From the NCBI GenBank assembly GCA_017462125.1, contig JAFTRQ010000100.1:1-7103 (forward strand): a stretch of DNA of 7,103 bases, in the 5' to 3' direction. The stretch comes from Clostridia bacterium. Lineage in GTDB: Bacteria; Bacillota_A; Clostridia; Oscillospirales; CAG-272. Position 1 is the first letter of the stretch. Each line of letters opens with the position of its first letter. Below the pieces are notes generated by a model. That model made no database searches. It was given only the letters and a program-made list of their open reading frames with translations, and was not told the DNA's origin. Position numbers and translations under genes: made by a program. Positions 1-6,179 of this stretch are shown piece after piece.

Positions 1-1
1 C

Positions 2-808
2 CGGCGACCTGCTTATCTTTTGCTCGAAAACGTCCCGGGGCTACTCAATCACGAAGGGGGGAAAACTTTCGGAACTATCCTTGCCGCGATACATGAGTTG
101 GGGTATTCTCTTGAATGGTGTGTGCTTAACAGCGCGAATTTCGGAGTCCCGCAGCAGCGAAGGCGGGTGTACATTGTCGGATATCTTGATAGCCGACTGT
201 CCGGAAAAATATTTCCTCTCACCCAGAGCGATGGAGCGCATCTTAGGCAAGTTATACCCGGAAGACAAGGACAGCGAGTCTACAGCCCCGAAGGAGCAAG
301 CACATGTCTGACTTCACAAGGCGGCGGCTGGGGCGCGAAGACCGGACTCTACGTTGTGGACATGAATCCGAATCCCGTTATAACGGATACCGCCCGATGT
401 ATCACCGCAAGGTATCTTGCGGCGCCAAGCAATCGGAGAGGCGAGCATTCAGGCGTGCTCATCTCAGACGTAAGAGCCGTGCTGACACCCGAAAGAGAAA
501 ACGTAAGACAGCAAGGCAGACGGATGAAAAGACCGGGTGAGCCGATGTTCACACTGACAGCCCAGGACAAACACGGAGTTGTATGCGGCGATTGGGTGAG
601 AAGACTGATGCCGCAGGAATGTTTCCGACTGCAAGGATACAGCGATGAGCAGTTTCAAAAGCTTGTGGAAGCAGGTATCCCCGAAGCACAGTTATACAAG
701 ATGGCAGGCAATTCCGTGACTACCAACGTGGTGACTGCTGTCGGTACAAAACTCATGGAAGAAATAATAAAATTGGAGGAATACGATAATGCCGAATCAT
801 GTAATTAA
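2..808 (+). CDS. DNA (cytosine-5-)-methyltransferase, 3' part (5' end outside window)
   Basis: C-terminal part of a C5-cytosine DNA methyltransferase, which transfers a methyl group from S-adenosylmethionine to cytosine in a specific DNA site. The frame is open from base 2, so the true start and the SAM-binding and PCQ catalytic motifs lie upstream. Counting from base 2, 268 residues are visible: motif VI ENV at 9-11, motif VIII QQRRR at 51-55, a target-recognition region at about 70-195, motif IX-like RRLMPQECFRLQGY at 200-213, and motif X AGNSV at 235-239. These are in canonical order and undamaged. The recognition region holds three short similar segments (near 97-106, 130-138, 179-188). 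The end overlaps the next gene by 20 bases, suggesting co-transcription. No restriction endonuclease gene is visible beside it, so it looks like an orphan (protective or regulatory) enzyme of a mobile element. Family call is firm; target site is unknown. Confidence 0.95.
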   Translation, partial: RRPAYLLLENVPGLLNHEGGKTFGTILAAIHELGYSLEWCVLNSANFGVPQQRRRVYIVGYLDSRLSGKIFPLTQSDGAHLRQVIPGRQGQRVYSPEGASTCLTSQGGGWGAKTGLYVVDMNPNPVITDTARCITARYLAAPSNRRGEHSGVLISDVRAVLTPERENVRQQGRRMKRPGEPMFTLTAQDKHGVVCGDWVRRLMPQECFRLQGYSDEQFQKLVEAGIPEAQLYKMAGNSVTTNVVTAVGTKLMEEIIKLEEYDNAESCN

Positions 809-1904
809 TCGACTTTCATTCGACTGCCCCGAGGAACGCCTCAAACAGATTCTCACCGAGATCTGCTACGATGATTCAGCAGAGGTCGAAACTACCGGCA
901 TAGGTACCATCGACTTCAACAAGATCACACCGATGCCCCCAAGTCTTGATATCGAGGACGGAAGCAATACCAATCATGGTATCAACCTTTATCTCACATC
1001 AATCAATCCGAATGTAAAATACTTCGGTGAGGAGAAGATGAATCCGCAGGAGTTCGAAGCTCTTGCTGAAAGGCTCAGCGGACACCGTCACTTCTTGCCG
1101 CATAAGACCATGCTTTCATCGGGTGAGATTGAAGAATGTACCAAGTACAGATCTGCCGATGAGCTGATCCGACTCGGTAAGACTGCGGTTGAAAATCTTA
1201 TGAACTACGGTGCTACCACTTGGTACGACTGGCGTACTCGCGGTGACACATGGAACACCAAGTGGAACTCCTACAGTCCTGCCGATTATAATGGCGGAAA
1301 CGAGATATGCTTTCAGACAGCATGGTCAGCACCGCATCCTATCGTGGAAAGATTGTCGGAGATGTACCCCGAAGTGTCAATCAGACATATGTGGGCAAAT
1401 GAAGACTTGTGGCAGGACTGCGGAAGCAGAACCTATCTCGGTGGCGAGATGATCGACTACGACGAACCCGATACCGATATGGAGCATCTCGAAGCAGCAG
1501 CTTCAATTTGGGGGTATGACCTCAAAGAAGACTATGGGCTTGTTATGAGCGCATCAAAAACATCGTATGTGAACATCGATAATGACACGTATGAGTTGGT
1601 CTCTGTGTGCGGACAGCCCGGTCTGTTCTCTAACGGAAGACTCACCGAAGATGATATTCCGCAAGGCCTTCACCTCTATCATTTGAGAAGCGGACATAAC
1701 GGCGAGCAATTCTGCGGTATCGAGAAGAAAGTGTCTGCCAACCACGGCGGCTCGATTGTTACAAACGAACCGCTTGATCTCGGAAATGGCGGCTTCTTGA
1801 TGTTTGACAAAAACAACGCTATGAATTTTATGGGCGAAGATATCACATTCAAGCAGTTCATGGAAGCCGACTTCGAAACAAAGGAAGGTGTCAAATTTGA
1901 GTGA
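789..1904 (+). CDS. Api92/YubB-like (DUF1281-type) protein with LPD28-like C-terminal region
   Basis: Predicted 371-residue soluble protein of a plasmid/ICE accessory family with no established biochemical role. The N-terminus (MPNHVINRLSF, then IDFNKITPMP at 41-50) and the Trp-rich centre (TTWYDWRTRG, 143-152; APHPIVERLSEMYP, 181-194) match what I recall of the YubB/Api92 ferredoxin-like fold family. The last ~110 residues (from about 266: YELVSVCGQPGLFSNGR, then NHGGSIVTNEPLDLG at 318-332) resemble a separate domain seen in clostridial mobile elements, which I believe is LPD28; that assignment is less certain. The start ATG has GGAGGA at 775-780 with eight bases of spacing. It overlaps the methyltransferase gene by 20 bases and the next gene by a few, so it is mid-operon. 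Function is unknown; the context suggests a role in element establishment or DNA handling (inference). Confidence 0.85.
   Translation: MPNHVINRLSFDCPEERLKQILTEICYDDSAEVETTGIGTIDFNKITPMPPSLDIEDGSNTNHGINLYLTSINPNVKYFGEEKMNPQEFEALAERLSGHRHFLPHKTMLSSGEIEECTKYRSADELIRLGKTAVENLMNYGATTWYDWRTRGDTWNTKWNSYSPADYNGGNEICFQTAWSAPHPIVERLSEMYPEVSIRHMWANEDLWQDCGSRTYLGGEMIDYDEPDTDMEHLEAAASIWGYDLKEDYGLVMSASKTSYVNIDNDTYELVSVCGQPGLFSNGRLTEDDIPQGLHLYHLRSGHNGEQFCGIEKKVSANHGGSIVTNEPLDLGNGGFLMFDKNNAMNFMGEDITFKQFMEADFETKEGVKFE
1881..1888 (+). promoter_or_regulatory. ribosome binding site that favours a TTG start at 1897
   Basis: AAGGAAGG lies eight bases upstream of TTG 1897, the ideal distance. The in-frame GTG at 1888 overlaps the last base of this site and could not use it. 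The TTG also overlaps the stop of the upstream gene, a typical translational-coupling arrangement. Confidence 0.6.
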
Positions 1905-2547
1905 AATAAGAATTGTAACTGCCGAGGACCTCCGCAATATGAAACGCAGTGAAGGTATCATCTTTCAAGGTTGCGGCGGAGAACTTCAGGAATGGGTGGA
2001 CGGTGTCAACGAGATGCTTACCGAGGAAGGTATCCTTCTGAATGATACAAAGTTCAGTAAGATCGATGCCTTCAAGCATGAGGGGCTTACAAATCTCCTC
2101 TTCCACTTCACCGATGATGTCAAGCTGAATATCGGAAAGCTCGCTATGTGGCGACTCAGGACACATGGTCAATTCGGAGGCACATGGCTTTCCGACTATG
2201 TCCCGAACAGGCTCGGCGGATTCAATCAGAGTGCGTTTGAAAAGCAAGTGGAACGGCTGTATACAAGTAATACAGAGGTCTCACCCGATTTCCAATGCGA
2301 TCAGACGCTTGGATTTCCCACTTCGCTGTGCTGGAACAGAGAAGAAGGAAAGGCATGGCTTGCGCTGAAGGAATCTATGATTACCGATGACCTTGATATG
2401 GCACAGTTCGATAAAGCCGCCGAGGAGTTTGGCATCAGAGATTGCTTCGACACCGACGATTTCAATAATCTTCTCAATGAACTCGGTGAAGATGCCTACC
2501 AGTCAGCTTATCTGCACAGCGATGATGAACCCTTCGACTTAGCATAA
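1897..2547 (+). CDS. conserved hypothetical protein of clostridial mobile elements
   Basis: Predicted 216-residue protein counted from TTG 1897 (219 from GTG 1888); I prefer TTG because of the ribosome binding site spacing. I do not recognise a domain of known function. It resembles unnamed proteins I associate with clostridial conjugative elements. A compact N-terminal domain contains IIFQGCGGELQEWVDG and, further on, GQFGGTWLSDYVPNRLGGF, the two most family-like stretches. The C-terminal ~55 residues are acidic (ITDDLDMAQFDKAAEEFG, then CFDTDDFNNLLNELGEDA). No signal peptide or membrane span is seen, so it is probably cytoplasmic. It overlaps the end of the Api92-like gene by eight bases and is the last gene before a strong terminator, so it closes a three-gene unit with the cytosine methyltransferase. 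Coding status is firm; function is unknown. Confidence 0.85.
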   Translation: MSEIRIVTAEDLRNMKRSEGIIFQGCGGELQEWVDGVNEMLTEEGILLNDTKFSKIDAFKHEGLTNLLFHFTDDVKLNIGKLAMWRLRTHGQFGGTWLSDYVPNRLGGFNQSAFEKQVERLYTSNTEVSPDFQCDQTLGFPTSLCWNREEGKAWLALKESMITDDLDMAQFDKAAEEFGIRDCFDTDDFNNLLNELGEDAYQSAYLHSDDEPFDLA

Positions 2548-2564
2548 CCTCACAATTTAATACA

Positions 2565-2634
2565 GAAAGATCATAGAAGCCCGTCTTGTGTTTTTCTCAC
2601 ACAAGGCGGGCTTTTTTTGTTTTTGTGATCTTTC
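2565..2634 (+). repeat. outer inverted repeat with GATC in each arm, flanking the terminator
   Basis: GAAAGATCA at 2565-2573 is the exact reverse complement of TGATCTTTC at 2626-2634. With wobble pairs the match continues inward (2574-2578 with 2621-2625), stacking outside the terminator stem and bulging out its T tract. The right arm abuts the ribosome binding site of the adenine methyltransferase gene. Whether it folds or binds protein is unknown. Confidence 0.6.
2579..2618 (+). terminator. intrinsic terminator after the first gene cluster
   Basis: A GC-rich stem of about 13 pairs (2579-2591 with 2599-2611, one G-T wobble), a seven-base loop, and a run of seven Ts at 2612-2618 followed by a further T-rich stretch. 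It sits 31 bases after the preceding stop codon and about 30 bases before the methyltransferase start. Confidence 0.92.
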
Positions 2635-2644
2635 GGAAAGGAAA
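2635..2644 (+). promoter_or_regulatory. ribosome binding site of the adenine methyltransferase gene
   Basis: GGAAAGGAAA lies just upstream of ATG 2650 (AGGA to ATG, seven bases) and directly after the right arm of the inverted repeat ending at 2634. This decides for ATG 2650 over the in-frame ATG at 2662. Extended pairing of the repeat could influence access to it (inference). Confidence 0.6.
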
Positions 2645-2649
2645 TTTGC

Positions 2650-3519
2650 ATGAACAGCTTCATGAGTTGGATCGGCGGCAAGAAGGCTCTCCGAGATGAA
2701 ATACTTGCCCGTTTCCCGCTCGACTATAAACGGTATATAGAAGTGTTCGGCGGAGGTGGCTGGGTACTCTTTCACAAGCCTGCAGGCAGAGATTTTGAAG
2801 TGTATAACGACTTCAACCCAAATCTTGCAAACCTGTACCGCTGTGTAAGAGATCATCCCAAGGAACTGATTGCCGAACTCACCTATGTACTAAATTCCCG
2901 CATCGATTTCGATTTTGTTCGCAAAACACTGCACACAAAAACCGAAATCCCCGATATCAAGCGAGCTGCATATTTCTATCAGCTCATCCGCCAAAGTTAT
3001 GCCTCCGGTCTCGATTCGTTTGGAGCACAGCCACACTCGATGTGGAACAACTTCCCACTAATAACACAGGCCTGCTCGAGACTCCAGAAGGTAGTCATCG
3101 AAAATAAAGATTTCGAGAAGCTCATCAAACAGTACGACCGACCGGAATCCTTCTTCTACTGCGATCCTCCGTACTACGAAACCGAGGATTACTACGAAGA
3201 TGTCGGATTCACCACAAAGGATCACGAACGGCTTGCGAATGCCCTCTGTTCGATACAGGGAAAGTTTCTGCTTTCATACAATGACTGCCCGGAGATCCGA
3301 GAGCTTTACTCTCGCCCGGGTATCGTTATTGAAGGAACCTCGAGACTTTCCAACATCGCACAGCGGTATGAGGCAGGAAAGCAATACGCAGAGCTTATCA
3401 TATCGAATTATGATACCGAAGAAAAAATCAATGCTATCCGCCAGCTGTCACTCTTTGACATTATGGAGGAAAGCAGACAGCTATTAAAAGAAAGGAAAAT
3501 TATATGGACTTCAGAATGA
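2650..3519 (+). CDS. D12-class (Dam-family) N6-adenine DNA methyltransferase
   Basis: Methylates adenine N6 in a specific DNA site using SAM; 289 residues, the usual length for the Dam/D12 class. Visible motifs in class-alpha order: WIGGK at 7-11, SAM-binding motif I EVFGGGG at 31-37, YNDFN at 52-56, catalytic CDPPYY (DPPY, 172-175), FLLSYND at 206-212, and ELIISNYD at 248-255. All key residues are present, so it should be active. It follows a terminator and an inverted repeat whose arms contain GATC. No restriction endonuclease gene is adjacent, which fits an orphan enzyme protecting or marking element DNA. Its stop lies within the next gene (16-base overlap). No convincing promoter is visible in the 102-base gap before it. 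GATC as its target is plausible for the family but not shown by the sequence. Confidence 0.95.
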   Translation: MNSFMSWIGGKKALRDEILARFPLDYKRYIEVFGGGGWVLFHKPAGRDFEVYNDFNPNLANLYRCVRDHPKELIAELTYVLNSRIDFDFVRKTLHTKTEIPDIKRAAYFYQLIRQSYASGLDSFGAQPHSMWNNFPLITQACSRLQKVVIENKDFEKLIKQYDRPESFFYCDPPYYETEDYYEDVGFTTKDHERLANALCSIQGKFLLSYNDCPEIRELYSRPGIVIEGTSRLSNIAQRYEAGKQYAELIISNYDTEEKINAIRQLSLFDIMEESRQLLKERKIIWTSE

Positions 3520-3902
3520 AAATCACACTGACTCTCCCCGAGGAGATGATCAAGACGATGGGTATCACGGAAGATACCCTTTTCATTACGAGTTACGAAA
3601 ACGGTCAGATTCACGTAGAACCTTACGATGAAGATGACCTCGCCGAAGATTTCCCCGATGAGGAAGAATTTGAGGAAGATTACGACGATGATGCAATGGA
3701 AGTGGACTTCTCTGCAGCATTGGCAAGCGCTTTTGAAAGAGGCACGCGTCAGGGGTATGAAGACGGTTATGTCAACGGCTTCGGTGATGCTCACAAGGGA
3801 TTGCCTTATAACTACTATTACCGCGGCCGAATCCTCAAGCTCCATGATCATCCTGCAGATATGCCTTGCAGTCCACATTGCAGATGTAAAAACAACCACT
3901 AA
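3504..3902 (+). CDS. AbrB-like small protein with hyperacidic centre and Cys/His-rich tail
   Basis: Predicted 132 residues. The N-terminus (KITLTLPEEMIKTMGITEDT, 6-25, then a short strand pair to about 38) looks like a diverged AbrB/SpoVT swapped-hairpin domain. Residues 39-68 are extremely acidic: 19 of 30 are Asp or Glu. Next comes a Gly/Tyr segment with a GYxxGYxxG-like pattern (84-92), then a tail with H114, H116, C122, H125, C126, C128 and H132 that could bind a metal. The start at 3504 is supported by AAAGGA at 3490-3495 with eight bases of spacing; the internal ATG at 3516, which overlaps the methyltransferase stop as ATGA, is too far from it. It is translationally coupled to the adenine methyltransferase and followed 34 bases later by a second AbrB-type gene. 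Role is unknown: regulator, partner of the neighbouring AbrB protein, or a DNA mimic (inference). Confidence 0.8.
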   Translation: MDFRMKITLTLPEEMIKTMGITEDTLFITSYENGQIHVEPYDEDDLAEDFPDEEEFEEDYDDDAMEVDFSAALASAFERGTRQGYEDGYVNGFGDAHKGLPYNYYYRGRILKLHDHPADMPCSPHCRCKNNH

Positions 3903-3936
3903 TCTATAACACCCATACACAGAAAGGATTTTACAC

Positions 3937-4245
3937 ATGAACAAAATTTTCAAGATTCTCGGCAAGCGCGGCCGTATTACGATCCCCTACGAACTCCGCA
4001 TGAAGCTCGGCTTCCGCTACAATGATGTGCTCTCTTTCGAGGAGCAGGATGATAACACCGTAGTCATCAAACGCGAGAAGGTATGCGATAACTGCGGCAA
4101 GACAACCGAAACGAAGAAAAAGCCCAAGGATCTGGAAACCCTTCTCGATTTCCTTGATGATCTCTCTGATGATGAAAAGAAGGTAGCCTTCTTCCATCTT
4201 TGCAACGAGTGGGATAAGATCAAAAGAAACATCGTAAAGGAATAA
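3937..4245 (+). CDS. AbrB/MazE/SpoVT-family DNA-binding protein with CxxC
   Basis: Predicted 102-residue transcription factor. Residues 1-46 carry the swapped-hairpin AbrB signature: KILGKRGRITIPYELRMKLG at 6-25, then the strand-turn-strand VLSFEEQDDNTVVIKR. AbrB domains bind DNA as dimers, usually as repressors. A linker with CDNC (C50, C53) is followed by a basic stretch (KTTETKKKPKD) and a helical C-terminus (DFLDDLSDDEKKVAFFHLCNEW) that supplies H87 and C89; these four could form a zinc site, which is inference. The start is supported by AGAAAGGA at 3921-3928, eight bases upstream. It is too long for a MazE antitoxin and no toxin gene is adjacent, so an element regulator is the more likely role. 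Its position between the acidic AbrB-like gene and the antirestriction gene suggests it controls this unit. Confidence 0.9.
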   Translation: MNKIFKILGKRGRITIPYELRMKLGFRYNDVLSFEEQDDNTVVIKREKVCDNCGKTTETKKKPKDLETLLDFLDDLSDDEKKVAFFHLCNEWDKIKRNIVKE

Positions 4246-4277
4246 CTCATTGAGAAATTAAGAAATGAGGTGAACGC

Positions 4278-5423
4278 ATGAATGTACTCATAAGCAAAAA
4301 CTGCAGGCGTACATGGTTAAAGCTCCCTTGCTCCGAACTCGAAATGCAGGAAGCATTGGAAGCAGTTCAGAGTATGTCTGCACTTGATACCAATGTCCTC
4401 GTTATCGAGGTAGACGATGCTGTCAAAGAACTGAATACTCTTGTCGGTCAGCATGTAGATCTCGATCACCTTAACCTCCTCGCCAGATGCATGGACGGTC
4501 TGTTCGGTGACGAATACAATCAGTTCCGAGCAGCTCTTCATATCCGAGGAGTATCGGATCTCAAAACTATGGTCAATCTGACGCAGGAGGTGTACAACTA
4601 CACCATTGCATCTCCCGATGCTTCGCTCACATCCATCGGTAAGGATCACTACATGAACCTTCACGGCGGATGCATGACGATGGAGGATGAATCCAAGATA
4701 GACTTTTCAGCTATCGGACGGGAGCTTATCGCTTCAGGGAAAGGCATCGAATCGCCCTACGGTCTTGTGTTCGTTAATGATCTCGATCCTTCGCTGTTCT
4801 TCAACGGAACGAATATGCCGTGCTATTATGATCGCAAGTTCGTCATCAGCTGCTTCCTCAAGAACGGCGACAGATCGGAGCATCTCTTCCTACCGTGTAA
4901 TGAAAATGCGATTGCAAAAGCGGTATACAGACTCGGTGCATCCGATGTCAGTGAATGTACTGTTGAGATCGACAACTACGAATATGGCGGAAAGTTCAGC
5001 GAGCTTGTAGACTCCCTTGAGGAATACGATCTGTACGAGATGAACCGCCTTACACATGAAGTGCAGGATTTTAGCCGAGATGACCTTGAAAAGCTGGCGG
5101 CACTCTACGAGTATACGCAGAACTTCATGGAACCCGAACCGATCTATGCACTGACCTGCCTTGCAGAGCATCTTGACAGCTTCACATTCGCGCCTACCAC
5201 AGACAACACCGAGGATCTCGGAATCTATCTGATTCAGGACTCGGGTGAATACACCTACGATCCCGAGCTTGATGACTATTACAGGTACGAGTTGCTCGGC
5301 GAAGACAGAGTCGAAAACGAAAGAGGAATCTTTCTCGACTCGGGATATGTCGGCATCAAGGATGACATCGAAATTACAGATATCATTGACGAATACGGTC
5401 CGAAGATGGGAGGTATCTCATGA
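4278..5423 (+). CDS. ArdA-like antirestriction protein with internal duplication
   Basis: Predicted 381 residues, about twice the length of a usual ArdA (~165-170). ArdA proteins are elongated acidic DNA mimics that inhibit type I restriction enzymes when mobile DNA enters a new cell. The last third (DNTEDLGIYLIQDSGEY at 309-325; YELLGEDRVENERGIFLDSGY at 337-357) matches the ArdA-type C-terminal pattern. The same layout occurs earlier: LKLPCSELEMQEALEAV (14-30) parallels LFLPCNENAIAKAVYRL (203-219), and IDFSAIGRELIASGKG (141-156) parallels the later YELLGEDRVENERG. So the protein looks like two diverged ArdA-like units in tandem, joined at about 167-200. Asp and Glu are abundant throughout. 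GAGGTGA at 4267-4273 supports the start. Its stop overlaps the next start as ATGA. ArdA relationship is moderately firm; activity on restriction enzymes is inferred. Confidence 0.75.
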   Translation: MNVLISKNCRRTWLKLPCSELEMQEALEAVQSMSALDTNVLVIEVDDAVKELNTLVGQHVDLDHLNLLARCMDGLFGDEYNQFRAALHIRGVSDLKTMVNLTQEVYNYTIASPDASLTSIGKDHYMNLHGGCMTMEDESKIDFSAIGRELIASGKGIESPYGLVFVNDLDPSLFFNGTNMPCYYDRKFVISCFLKNGDRSEHLFLPCNENAIAKAVYRLGASDVSECTVEIDNYEYGGKFSELVDSLEEYDLYEMNRLTHEVQDFSRDDLEKLAALYEYTQNFMEPEPIYALTCLAEHLDSFTFAPTTDNTEDLGIYLIQDSGEYTYDPELDDYYRYELLGEDRVENERGIFLDSGYVGIKDDIEITDIIDEYGPKMGGIS

Positions 5424-6097
5424 AAATCAAGGTATATCAGATCGACCGTGAACACGACGATAAAAATCTGATGTTCATGGGCTACGATTTCACTATGAAG
5501 CACGGCGGCGTTGATCCTTCAGATTACAAATGTGTATTTGACGGCAATGTCGACTGCAGTAATCTTGAAGAAATCTATACGCTGTGCAATACCGATCATC
5601 CCATCGGATACAACGGTCATTCACTCTCGGTCAGCGATATCGTTGACGTTGAAGGTGATGGCTGTTATTTCTGTGACCGAGTCGGCTTCAAGAAGCTGGA
5701 TGACTTTGATGCATCTTCAGTCGAACCTATTCATGGCAAGCGAATGCTGGTCATCGAACCGCACAAAGCACCGTATGAGATGATCATCCCCGACAAGCTG
5801 GAAGCACTTCAGCAGGCGGTGCGCGGAATGATCGAAACCACTTATCCCTTTGAGGATAACGCTTTCATTTTCTCAAACGAGGAATCCAAGCTTATCGGCA
5901 TGGAAGGCAACCGTCGATTGAACGGTGAAATCTACGCAGGTCCTATGCTGATCGCCGGCGATGACGGAGTTGGCGGCACGACCGATCTCACCGACGAGCA
6001 GATCGCAAAATACACGAAGATGTTCGAGCAGCCGGAGGACATCTCTCCCGAAGAAGTGGAATCTTCTGCGGGATTCGGTATATACGGCTTTTATTGA
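5420..6097 (+). CDS. YodL-domain and DUF3846-domain protein
   Basis: Predicted 225-residue soluble protein with two recognisable domains of unknown function. Residues 1-97 match the YodL family: KVYQIDREHDDKNLMFMGYD, then VDPSDYKCVFDG, GYNGHSLSVSDIVDV (63-77) and VGFKKLDDF. Residues about 108-200 match DUF3846: RMLVIEPHKAPYEMIIPD, LQQAVRGMIE, and a later LIGMEGNRRLNGE. Both domains are frequent in clostridial conjugative elements next to antirestriction and methyltransferase genes; no biochemical role is established. GGGAGG at 5408-5413 supports ATG 5420, and the ATGA overlap with the ArdA-like gene indicates coupling. The acidic tail ends just before a terminator, so this is the last gene of its unit. 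Domain calls are firm; function is open. Confidence 0.9.
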   Translation: MKIKVYQIDREHDDKNLMFMGYDFTMKHGGVDPSDYKCVFDGNVDCSNLEEIYTLCNTDHPIGYNGHSLSVSDIVDVEGDGCYFCDRVGFKKLDDFDASSVEPIHGKRMLVIEPHKAPYEMIIPDKLEALQQAVRGMIETTYPFEDNAFIFSNEESKLIGMEGNRRLNGEIYAGPMLIAGDDGVGGTTDLTDEQIAKYTKMFEQPEDISPEEVESSAGFGIYGFY

Positions 6098-6104
6098 TAT
6101 GAAG

Positions 6105-6141
6105 AAGCGGAGTTTTCGTTTACACGATGCTCCGCTTTTTT
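6105..6141 (+). terminator. intrinsic terminator after the YodL gene
   Basis: An eight-base perfect stem (AAGCGGAG 6105-6112 with CTCCGCTT 6130-6137), a 17-base loop that can form a small inner TCG/CGA helix, and a T run at 6136-6141. It begins eight bases after the stop codon. Confidence 0.82.
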
Positions 6142-6148
6142 ATATATA
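6119..6148 (+). promoter_or_regulatory. possible promoter for the spoVG-like gene, overlapping the terminator
   Basis: TTTACA at 6119-6124 matches the -35 consensus at five of six bases. TATATA can be read at 6141-6146 (spacer 16) or 6143-6148 (spacer 18) as the -10. A transcript would begin about 25 bases before the spoVG start. The -10 is low-complexity TA sequence following the T tract, so this may be chance. Confidence 0.3.
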
Positions 6149-6163
6149 ACCCCATCAAAACGG

Positions 6164-6171
6164 AAAGGAGG
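6164..6171 (+). promoter_or_regulatory. strong ribosome binding site of the spoVG-like gene
   Basis: AAAGGAGG is the closest match to the full Shine-Dalgarno sequence in the window and sits eight bases before ATG 6180. An out-of-frame ATG at 6175 (ATG CCA TGA) is only three bases from this site and reads into a stop that overlaps the real start. Confidence 0.7.
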
Positions 6172-6179
6172 AAAATGCC

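Noticed and set aside
1888..1890. GTG as start of the third gene
   Set aside because: It overlaps the ribosome binding site AAGGAAGG; TTG at 1897 is correctly spaced. Kept as an alternative only.
1554..1961. Antisense open frame of 135 codons on the minus strand
   Set aside because: Opposite the Api92-like gene, which has clear family motifs; no recognisable motif or start signal on the minus strand.
2533..2561. Possible promoter (TTTAAT at 2556-2561 as -10) ahead of the adenine methyltransferase
   Set aside because: No acceptable -35 at the right distance (TTCGAC matches poorly), and a transcript would run straight into the terminator.
3516..3518. ATG overlapping the adenine methyltransferase stop (ATGA) as start of the acidic AbrB-like gene
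   Set aside because: It is 20 bases from the AAAGGA site, while ATG 3504 is eight bases away.
3408..3965. Antisense open frame of 185 codons on the minus strand
   Set aside because: It lies opposite the end of the adenine methyltransferase gene and the acidic AbrB-like gene, has composition-driven hydrophobic residues (complement of GAA/GAT codons) and no convincing ribosome binding site. It is a shadow.
3937..4245. Toxin-antitoxin pair (MazE-like antitoxin)
   Set aside because: The protein is longer than typical MazE, has an extra Cys/helical region, and no small toxin gene lies beside it.
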